DNA of 8,261 nt from an uncultured Eubacterium sp. (lineage in GTDB: Bacteria > Bacillota > Clostridia > Peptostreptococcales > Anaerovoracaceae): NCBI GenBank assembly GCA_946614405.1, contig CAMOGZ010000056.1, forward strand, positions 1 through 8,261, in the 5' to 3' direction. Shown here piece by piece: positions 1 through 4,261 of the stretch; the first letter of the stretch is position 1; each line of letters opens with the position of its first letter. The notes under the pieces were generated by a model. That model ran no database searches. It had not been told where the DNA came from and saw only the letters and a program-made list of their open reading frames with translations. The position numbers and the translations under genes are program-made.

Positions 1-1
1 G

Positions 2-487
2 TTGGATGCAGCCAATGATGAAGTAGCTAAGACCAAGGAAGAGCTGGAGACCGCGAAGGCTGATCTGGAAAAGGCTCAGGCTTCCGGAGAAGCAAGTGCT
101 TCTGAGATCGCGGATCTGAAGGCTGCCGTTGAGGCCGCTAAGGCAGAGGCTGAAGCAGCTAAGAAGGAAGCTGCAACCGCCAAGGCTGCTCTTGCAGAAG
201 CAAAGGCCAAAGAACTGACCGTCAAGGGTCTGAAAGTCAAGGCCGCTAAGAAGAAGGCAACCGTAACCTTCAAGAAGACCAAGGGCGCAACCGCTTATCA
301 GGTTCAGTACAAGCTGGGCAAGAAGGCATGGAAGAACGCCGCCAAGTCCACCAAGAAGGTCAAGGTCGTCGTCAAGAAACTGAAGAAGGGTAAGAAGTAC
401 ACCTTCCGTGTACGCACCATTTCCAAGGTAAACGGCAAGACCGTATACGGAAAATGGGCAACCTCCAAAGCAGTGAAGATCAAATAA
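2..487 (+). CDS. C-terminal part of a coiled-coil / fibronectin type III-like protein (5' end outside window)
   Basis: The reading frame is open from the first complete codon (base 2) to TAA at 485-487, giving 161 residues. The TTG at base 2 has no visible ribosome site, so the gene almost certainly begins upstream. Residues 1-70 are rich in Ala, Glu and Lys with heptad-like spacing, which suggests an alpha-helical coiled-coil stalk. Residues from about 72 to 161 look like a fibronectin type III fold: a ValLysGlyLeu-type first strand, a Tyr-Gln-Val-Gln-Tyr strand, a Lys-Lys-Tyr-Thr-Phe-Arg-Val-Arg strand and a final Lys-Ala-Val-Lys-Ile-Lys strand. Such C-terminal domains are common in exported or cell-surface proteins of Clostridia. 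The domain is very lysine-rich, which may favour binding to anionic wall polymers; that is inference. The function of the missing N-terminus is unknown. Confidence 0.8.
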   Translation: MDAANDEVAKTKEELETAKADLEKAQASGEASASEIADLKAAVEAAKAEAEAAKKEAATAKAALAEAKAKELTVKGLKVKAAKKKATVTFKKTKGATAYQVQYKLGKKAWKNAAKSTKKVKVVVKKLKKGKKYTFRVRTISKVNGKTVYGKWATSKAVKIK

Positions 488-488
488 G

Positions 489-725
489 GATCGATAATTG
501 CAGATGGTCGGATGATTGCCGACAACTGGAATGATCACCAATGATCGAATAACTGGGCGCCGGCCGCAGCCGGCGCCATGCACAGATATTCTATATGATC
601 GAAATGGGCCGGTCGCAGCAGCTATTCAGCTGTTGCGGCCGGCCTTCCTATTTGACATAAGATCGCCGCGGGCCGTGGGCCCGCGGCACCGCTGCATATG
701 TGACTTGGAGCGGCTCGCAGCCGCT
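489..725. repeat. Array of five perfect hairpins with a recurring GATCG spacer motif
   Basis: Five inverted repeats lie in tandem. Hairpin 1, 507-523, is GTCGG / 7-base loop / CCGAC. Hairpin 2, 556-577, is GGCGCCGGC / CGCA / GCCGGCGCC. Hairpin 3, 607-644, has a 17-bp stem with two G-T pairs around the loop ATTC. Hairpin 4, 665-687, has arms GCCGCGGGC and GCCCGCGGC. Hairpin 5, 709-725, is AGCGGCT / CGC / AGCCGCT. The stems differ in sequence, so this is not a repeat of one element. GATCG occurs at 489, 543, 597 and 661, steps of 54, 54 and 64 bases, each ahead of a hairpin. No open frame here looks like a gene. The role is unknown. Confidence 0.75.
607..650 (+). terminator. Long hairpin, possible terminator of the upstream gene
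   Basis: The arms at 607-623 and 628-644 form a 17-bp stem with two G-T pairs and the four-base loop ATTC. It is followed by TTCCTATTT, which is T-rich but not a clean T-run. It is the strongest hairpin after the first gene, so it is the best terminator candidate, though an atypical one. Confidence 0.4.
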
Positions 726-751
726 GATAAGACTAGGGTCAAGGTCCCCAT

Positions 752-971
752 GGGAAGAATCTCTTCTGATGCGGGAATATTCCCAGTATTAATGCATATC
801 TTCCCACACATCTGATCCATACGGGGTTTCTTGTGGGAACATTCCTCATATACATGGGAATATTCCCTGAGATATGATCATCTTTCCCAGATAATTGGGA
901 AATACCTGCAGTTTCACGGGAACATTTCCCACATACACGGGAACATTCCCAGATATATTAAAAAGCTTCCC
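752..971. repeat. Degenerate 21-bp tandem array of GGGAANATTCCC palindromes
   Basis: Units begin at 752, 773, 794, 815, 835, 856, 877, 897, 918, 939 and 960. The step is 20 or 21 bases, averaging 20.8, or two helical turns. The best units are GGGAATATTCCC (773-784, 856-867), GGGAACATTCCC (939-950), GGGAACATTTCCC (918-930) and GGGAACATTCCT (835-846). Other units keep only one half site in register: TTCCC at 801-805, 884-888 and 967-971, and GGGAA at 752-756 and 897-901. The unit at 815 is barely recognisable. Spacers are AT-rich, of the form ACATATAC. Either this is a decayed tandem repeat, or an array of phased sites for a dimeric DNA-binding protein. Confidence 0.85.
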
Positions 972-1100
972 GCTTAAAGAAAATCGCCGATTTCTCAGCC
1001 AAAATGCGCCATCAATCTGACGGACATTTTCGCGGAGAAAGCCCTTCAGACCGGAATTCTGAGCGCTCCCGATTCGGACGACGGAATCCCAAATATCCAA
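972..1100. other. Non-coding stretch between the 21-bp array and the ygjV promoter
   Basis: No frame here has a ribosome site or a recognisable product. The only structure seen is a short palindrome near 980-993 (AAATCG / C / CGATTT). The rest shows no repeat, terminator or known RNA motif. Confidence 0.4.
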
Positions 1101-1129
1101 ATGAATCTTCCTTCGTAATATGTTATACT
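1101..1129 (+). promoter_or_regulatory. Extended -10 promoter for the YgjV-family gene
   Basis: The -10 is TATACT at 1124-1129, preceded by TGT at 1121-1123, which makes an extended -10. A weak -35 (ATGAAT, 1101-1106) sits 17 bases upstream. Transcription would start near 1136, giving a leader of about 100 bases before the start codon at 1237. Confidence 0.55.
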
Positions 1130-1156
1130 GATAGTGCAATTATCCGGGTGCCGCGG

Positions 1157-1187
1157 GTCGAAATCTACGGGCGTGGATTGAAATCCA
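1157..1187 (+). repeat. Orphan sequence resembling the 3' half of a type I-C CRISPR repeat
   Basis: GCGTGGATTGAAAT at 1171-1184 is the typical 3' end of type I-C repeats. GTCG at 1157-1160 matches their typical 5' end. The middle is shorter than usual (28 bases in all, against about 32), and the 5' arm of the usual stem is missing. There is one copy only, with no second repeat at spacer distance and no cas gene in the window. The same bases also form the palindrome TGGATT-GA-AATCCA (1174-1187), so an operator or a chance match remains possible. Confidence 0.35.
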
Positions 1188-1236
1188 TCAGCCGATTCAG
1201 AGACCGCGCTCCGGAAATCTATCAAATAGGTGAATT

Positions 1237-1776
1237 ATGCACGATATCATAGTACAACTGGTGGGATTCGCAGGACTGGCATGTTTCCTGGCATCCTACC
1301 AGATCAAATCAAATAAAGGACTTTACTTTGCACAATCCGGCGGCAACCTGCTCTTCATGATCCAGTTCATTCTGCTTGGGGCTATCAGTGGGACATACAG
1401 CCTTCTGGCGGGTTTTGTCCGTAATTTGCTGATGACCCGGTACAACGATTGGAAATGGGTGCGCTGGAAGGGCTGGGTCGTGATCTTCACGACGATTTAT
1501 GCTTTGATCATGTACCGGACATGGCAGGGATGGACCAGCATTCTGCCCTTCATCGGCATGACGAGCTGCACCATTGCATTTTGGACCAACAATGCGCTGA
1601 ACATCCGGAAGGCCAACCTGTTTGCGGCCTGTCCGGCGTGGATCATTTACGATATCATATTCCATTCCTGGGCGGGCGTGGCCAACGAGTCCATCACGAT
1701 TCTTTCCATCCTGGTCTCCATCTGGCGCTTCGGGTGGAAGAACCTGGGCGACCCGGATTCCGGGTTCAGCGGGTGA
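1237..1776 (+). CDS. YgjV-family inner membrane protein
   Basis: This is a 179-residue hydrophobic protein resembling the YgjV (Imp-YgjV) family of small bacterial membrane proteins, whose biochemical role is not established. The N-terminus (residues 3-20, GlyPheAlaGlyLeuAlaCysPheLeuAlaSerTyrGln) is a membrane helix followed by a polar Lys-Ser-Asn-Lys turn. Further helices lie near residues 28-50, 78-95, 100-115 and 130-165, with Trp/Arg-rich loops between them. Length fits the family (about 180 residues). The start is ATG at 1237 behind AGGTGA (1228-1233), a rather close spacing of three bases; the next Met is at residue 41, inside the domain, so no alternative start is likely. It is transcribed alone from the promoter at 1101-1129. 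The last codons overlap a palindrome (ACCCGGA / T / TCCGGGT, 1751-1765) without a T-run. Family assignment is from recognisable sequence pattern; function is unknown. Confidence 0.82.
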   Translation: MHDIIVQLVGFAGLACFLASYQIKSNKGLYFAQSGGNLLFMIQFILLGAISGTYSLLAGFVRNLLMTRYNDWKWVRWKGWVVIFTTIYALIMYRTWQGWTSILPFIGMTSCTIAFWTNNALNIRKANLFAACPAWIIYDIIFHSWAGVANESITILSILVSIWRFGWKNLGDPDSGFSG

Positions 1777-1828
1777 ATCACGGGACATGAATGCGGCTTC
1801 AAAGACGAGACAATCAAATCCCGTCTGA

Positions 1829-1856
1829 TTGACAAACAGGCAAACTGTGTTACAAT
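1829..1856 (+). promoter_or_regulatory. Strong promoter of the Rpn leader
   Basis: A perfect -35 TTGACA (1829-1834) is followed after 16 bases by TACAAT (1851-1856), which carries an extended TGT at 1848-1850. TGTGTTACAATAGC (1846-1859) is identical to the -10 region of the minus-strand tRNA-Val promoter at 3199-3212. Transcription would start near 1863. Confidence 0.8.
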
Positions 1857-1862
1857 AGCGTT

Positions 1863-1945
1863 AACAGAATACAAGGTCTTATCCGGCCGGGCCATTCGCA
1901 GGCAGATTTGCGTGAGGATTCAGAAATGAGTTCTCACGCTTTTTT
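1863..1945 (+). ncRNA. Putative short leader or small RNA upstream of the Rpn-like gene
   Basis: The strong promoter at 1829-1856 and the intrinsic terminator at 1910-1945 define a transcript of about 83 bases. Reading through it gives the leader of the Rpn-like gene, which starts at 1989. It contains CCGGCCGG-like pairing near 1883-1893. A small alternative hairpin, CGCA (1897-1900) with TGCG (1909-1912), would overlap the 5' arm of the terminator and could act as an antiterminator. It matches no riboswitch class I recognise. It may be an attenuator, an independent small RNA, or both. Confidence 0.4.
1910..1945 (+). terminator. Intrinsic terminator inside the Rpn leader
   Basis: GCGTGAG (1910-1916) pairs perfectly with CTCACGC (1933-1939), with two further possible pairs inward, and is followed directly by six T (1940-1945). 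It lies between the promoter and the gene's start codon, so it would stop much of the transcription before the gene. A GAGG at 1914-1917 ahead of an in-frame ATG at 1926 lies partly in the stem. Confidence 0.75.
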
Positions 1946-1988
1946 GTTAACAGGATTTGAGATTAATGATAAAATGAAAGGAGAAGTA

Positions 1989-3023
1989 ATGAGAGAACAT
2001 AATAACAGTAAGTATTATGACAATGCATTTCACACACTGGTCCAAAGAACCCCGGAACTTTTGATCCCACTGGTCAATGAGATTTTTCAGGAGGATTATC
2101 ACCTGGACGATGAGGTTATCATTCAAAGCAGTGATTTGCCAACTGAAGATGGTTCCGGCGAAGTGAAGAGACGATACAGCGATTCGCTGTTCAGCATTCG
2201 GGGGCGAGAGACCAGATGCTATCATATCGAGTGTGAAAGCAGAGTGGACGGTTCAATCGTATTACGCGTCGTGGAGTATGGCCTTCTGAAAGCATTGCGG
2301 GATGCCCGATGTGAAGACGGAGAACTGATCATCAAGATGCCGGAATCAGCTGTCATCTTTCTTCGACACAATCATAATACTCCCGACCGCTTCTGGGTGA
2401 GAATCATTACTCCGGGCGGTGAGAACCGCTACCCGATTGAAGCGTTGAAAATCGGGAACTATTCAGTAGAGGAACTATTCCGGAAAGATCTGCTGTTCCT
2501 ACTTCCGTTCCATATCTTTACGTATGAGAAAGATTTTCAGGAATGGGATCACGATATTGAGAAGATCGAGAGGCTGTTTGATGTTTATGAGGAAATACTT
2601 TGCGAAATCGAGAAACGTCGTTCGATGGGGGAACTGTCTGTAAAAACAGAACGAGTGATCATTTCCATGATAAGACATGTTATGGATGGAGTAACACGGA
2701 ATTATACGCAGATCAGAGAGGAGGGAAGCTGGATGCTTGGAGAAGTGATTGATAATGAGATGACGAAAATGCTCGATGAGCTTGATGAAGTGGAAAGCAA
2801 GCTGGACGAGGCAGAGAGCAAGCTGGACGAGGCAGAGAGCAAGCTGGACGAAGCGGAGAGCAAACTGGACGAGGTAGAGAGTAAGCTCGGTGAAGCGGAG
2901 GCCCGGGAAGATGACCTCCGGGAGGCTGCGAAGATCCTTACGGAGAAAGGGCGGTCCGGCGAGATCATCCGGTTGTTCGAGGATGAGAAATTCCTCGAAG
3001 ATGTATTGGCAGGGGCGGAATAA
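1989..3023 (+). CDS. Rpn-like PD-(D/E)XK nuclease with C-terminal coiled coil
   Basis: This 344-residue protein resembles the recombination-promoting nuclease / PD-(D/E)XK transposase-like family. The start is ATG 1989 behind AAAGGAG (1977-1983, five-base gap); the frame is open back to 1908, but the family's N-terminal motif (Tyr-Tyr-Asp-Asn-Ala-Phe, residues 9-14) follows closely after 1989. Candidate catalytic residues are D65 (Tyr-Ser-Asp-Ser-Leu-Phe), E81 and E83 (His-Ile-Glu-Cys-Glu-Ser). The following Arg...Glu-Tyr pattern also matches Rpn proteins. Known members cut DNA, and several act in phage defence. Residues about 100-240 complete the domain. Residues 260-310 are a heptad coiled coil built on Glu-Ser-Lys-Leu-Asp-Glu-Ala, and the tail ends Ile-Ile-Arg-Leu-Phe-Glu-Asp. 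Base composition is lower in GC than the neighbours, which hints at transfer. Nuclease activity is inferred, not shown. Confidence 0.8.
   Translation: MREHNNSKYYDNAFHTLVQRTPELLIPLVNEIFQEDYHLDDEVIIQSSDLPTEDGSGEVKRRYSDSLFSIRGRETRCYHIECESRVDGSIVLRVVEYGLLKALRDARCEDGELIIKMPESAVIFLRHNHNTPDRFWVRIITPGGENRYPIEALKIGNYSVEELFRKDLLFLLPFHIFTYEKDFQEWDHDIEKIERLFDVYEEILCEIEKRRSMGELSVKTERVIISMIRHVMDGVTRNYTQIREEGSWMLGEVIDNEMTKMLDELDEVESKLDEAESKLDEAESKLDEAESKLDEVESKLGEAEAREDDLREAAKILTEKGRSGEIIRLFEDEKFLEDVLAGAE
2733..3023 (+). CDS. Possible intragenic C-terminal protein of the Rpn-like gene
   Basis: Within the Rpn-like gene, AGGAGG at 2719-2724 stands eight bases ahead of an in-frame ATG at 2733. This is a better ribosome site than those of most genes in the window. 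Translation from it would give 96 residues (249-344 of the full protein): a short lead, the whole heptad coiled coil and the conserved-looking tail, with no nuclease residues. In Escherichia coli, some rpn genes make a short C-terminal product from an internal start, and this product binds and blocks the toxic full-length nuclease. The arrangement here has the same logic, with a coiled coil as the likely pairing surface. I see no convincing separate promoter; TATACG at 2703-2708 lacks a good -35. Internal translation from the full message is therefore the simpler reading. Existence of the product is inference. Confidence 0.45.
   Translation: MLGEVIDNEMTKMLDELDEVESKLDEAESKLDEAESKLDEAESKLDEVESKLGEAEAREDDLREAAKILTEKGRSGEIIRLFEDEKFLEDVLAGAE
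2787..2900 (+). repeat. In-frame 21-bp tandem repeat coding for coiled-coil heptads
   Basis: Five full units (2787-2807, 2808-2828, 2829-2849, 2850-2870, 2871-2891) and a partial sixth encode the heptad Glu-Ala/Val-Glu-Ser-Lys-Leu-Asp. Units 2 and 3 are identical in every base. The others differ at a few positions. The Leu and Ala/Val residues alternate at spacings of three and four, as in a coiled coil. Copy number could change by slippage without shifting the frame. Confidence 0.92.
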
Positions 3024-3072
3024 TCTTTCGCTACCGACCGGATAAGACCAAACCCGCAACATACGCAAAACA

Positions 3073-3104
3073 AAACCCTTGGAACTGCTTCCAAGGGTTT
3101 CTTC
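3073..3104. terminator. Bidirectional intrinsic terminator between the Rpn-like gene and tRNA-Val
   Basis: AAACCCTTGGAA (3073-3084) and TTCCAAGGGTTT (3089-3100) form a perfect 12-bp stem with loop CTGC. TTTCTTCT follows on the plus strand. On the minus strand the hairpin is followed by TTTTGTTTTG. It can therefore end both the Rpn-like transcript and the tRNA transcript. Confidence 0.88.
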
Positions 3105-3180
3105 TGGTGATCTGTATTGGACTTGAACCAACGGCCTTCTGGTTGTCACCCAGACGCTCTCCCAGCTGAGCTAACAGATC
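3105..3180 (-). tRNA. tRNA-Val (anticodon GAC)
   Basis: The minus strand folds into a complete 76-base cloverleaf. The acceptor arm is GATCTGT / ACAGATC, perfectly paired. The D arm is GCTC / GAGC around an eight-base loop containing GGG. The anticodon stem is TCTGG / CCAGA with the loop GTGACAA, placing GAC at 34-36 behind T33. The T arm is GTTGG / CCAAT with TTCAAGT. Discriminator A73 and an encoded CCA follow. Anticodon GAC reads GUC and GUU valine codons. Position 32 is G, where a pyrimidine is usual. The gene stands alone, with its own promoter (3202-3230) and terminator (3073-3104). Confidence 0.96.
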
Positions 3181-3196
3181 ACGGATTCATTTGACT

Positions 3197-3225
3197 TTGC
3201 TATTGTAACACACTTTTGGTATAAT
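3197..3225 (+). promoter_or_regulatory. Promoter of the alpha/beta hydrolase gene
   Basis: On the plus strand, TTGCTA (3197-3202) is separated by 17 bases from a perfect TATAAT (3220-3225), which has an extended TGG at 3217-3219. Transcription would start near 3232, about 30 bases before the start codon. It overlaps the tRNA-Val promoter on the other strand almost completely. Confidence 0.75.
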
Positions 3226-3230
3226 GTAAA
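3202..3230 (-). promoter_or_regulatory. Promoter of tRNA-Val
   Basis: On the minus strand, TTTACA (3225-3230) is separated by 17 bases from TACAAT (3202-3207), which has an extended TGT in front. The tRNA 5' end at 3180 lies about 22 bases beyond the -10, as expected for a short processed 5' leader. Confidence 0.75.
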
Positions 3231-3261
3231 CAAGGAATTCGATTACGAGAGGAGAGAAATT

Positions 3262-4194
3262 ATGAAGTCAGAGTACACATTTCCGTCCAATGATGGGAAA
3301 ACCACGATCCACGCAGTGAGATGGATGCCTGAGAATGGCGAGTTCACGGCGGTCCTTCAGATCGTCCACGGGATGATCGAGTTCATCGAGCGATACGATG
3401 AGTTCGCAAGCTTCCTGGCGGACCAGGGCTATCTCGTGGTCGGTCACGACCACATCGGTCACGGTCAGTCCATTAGCACAAAGGCCGACTGGGGCTATTT
3501 CTGCGAAAAGGACCCGGCCACCACACTGACGGAGGACATTCATAAACACCGCATCCTTGTCCAGAAAGAGTATCCGGACAAGCCGTACTTCATCCTGGGA
3601 CACAGCATGGGGTCCTATCTCCTTAGAAAATATCTGGCTGACTACGGCGACGGCCTGGCCGGAGCCGTCATCATGGGAACAGGCTTTGTGCCCACGGCCA
3701 CCAGCAACTTCGGCATGGCACTGGTCCGGACCCTGGCCAAGTTCAAAGGCTGGCACGCCAACAGCACCCTGGTGGAGGCCATGACCTTCGGCAAGCCGTA
3801 CCGCAAGTTCGACCTGACGGGGCAGGACCCGGCGAACAGCTGGCTGTCCCGGGATCCGGAGATCGCCATCCGCGCCAGCAAAGAGCCCAGAAGCACATTC
3901 CGGTTTACTTTGAACGGGTTCCTGGGGCTGCTGCAGGCCGTGAACTTCAGCTGCAGGCAGAGCAACGTGAACGCCATCCCCAAGGAGCTGCCGATCCTCA
4001 TCACTTCCGGTGACGACGACCCGGTGGGCGACCTGGGAGCCGGCGTGGCCAAGGTTTACAAGATGTACCAGAAGGCCGGGTTCGCCGACCTGACCTGCAA
4101 GATGTACCCCGGAGCGCGCCACGAGATCCTCAACGAGACCAACCGCGCAGAGGTCTACGAGGACATCCGCCAGTGGATGGAGGCCCGGAAATAG
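3262..4194 (+). CDS. Alpha/beta hydrolase, monoacylglycerol lipase / lysophospholipase type
   Basis: A 310-residue protein of the serine-aminopeptidase-like alpha/beta hydrolase group (Hydrolase_4), which includes monoacylglycerol lipases and lysophospholipases. His-Gly at 36-37 is the oxyanion-side motif. Gly-His-Ser-Met-Gly (113-117) contains nucleophile Ser115. Ser-Gly-Asp-Asp-Asp-Pro-Val-Gly (249-256) supplies the acid, most likely Asp253. Gly-Ala-Arg-His-Glu (284-288) supplies His287. Residues about 145-230 form the variable lid. His-Asp-His-Ile-Gly-His-Gly-Gln-Ser (62-70) is the classic loop of this group. There is no signal peptide, so it should be cytoplasmic. Length is typical. The start is ATG 3262 behind AGGAG (3250-3254) with a seven-base gap. 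It is monocistronic between its own promoter and terminator. The true substrate (glyceride, lysophospholipid or other ester) cannot be told from the sequence. Confidence 0.92.
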   Translation: MKSEYTFPSNDGKTTIHAVRWMPENGEFTAVLQIVHGMIEFIERYDEFASFLADQGYLVVGHDHIGHGQSISTKADWGYFCEKDPATTLTEDIHKHRILVQKEYPDKPYFILGHSMGSYLLRKYLADYGDGLAGAVIMGTGFVPTATSNFGMALVRTLAKFKGWHANSTLVEAMTFGKPYRKFDLTGQDPANSWLSRDPEIAIRASKEPRSTFRFTLNGFLGLLQAVNFSCRQSNVNAIPKELPILITSGDDDPVGDLGAGVAKVYKMYQKAGFADLTCKMYPGARHEILNETNRAEVYEDIRQWMEARK

Positions 4195-4208
4195 GCAGAG
4201 AATAAGTA

Positions 4209-4240
4209 AGAGCCTTGCGAATTCGCAGGGCTCTTTTTTC
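4209..4240 (+). terminator. Intrinsic terminator after the hydrolase gene
   Basis: The arms at 4209-4219 and 4224-4234 form an 11-12-bp stem with one G-T pair around AATT, followed by TTTTTT (4234-4239). It lies in the gap between convergent genes. On the minus strand the run after the stem is only CTTACTTATT, so ending the MocR-type gene here is possible but weaker. Confidence 0.9.
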
Positions 4241-4261
4241 GTGGCTTTGGTGCTGGGGAGG

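Noticed and set aside
516..815. Plus-strand 99-codon frame across the hairpin array
   Set aside because: Its composition follows the hairpins, it has no ribosome site and it resembles no protein I know.
752..971. CRISPR array
   Set aside because: The period is 21 bases with no separate unique spacers of 30 or more bases, and the repeat itself is degenerate.
846..1139. Minus-strand frame of 97 codons with a seven-residue repeat (Gly-Asn-Val-Pro-Val-Tyr-Val)
   Set aside because: The repeat is only the translation of the 21-bp array. The start would be TTG without a ribosome site, and the 20-base units break the frame outside this stretch.
1908..1988. N-terminal extension of the Rpn-like protein from TTG 1908 or ATG 1926
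   Set aside because: The extension would run through the terminator hairpin. The AAAGGAG site and the family N-terminal motif fit ATG 1989. ATG 1926 has a fair GAGG site and is not fully excluded.
3105..3180. tRNA-Val as an integration site for an island carrying the Rpn-like gene
   Set aside because: No second copy of the tRNA 3' end and no integrase are seen in the window.
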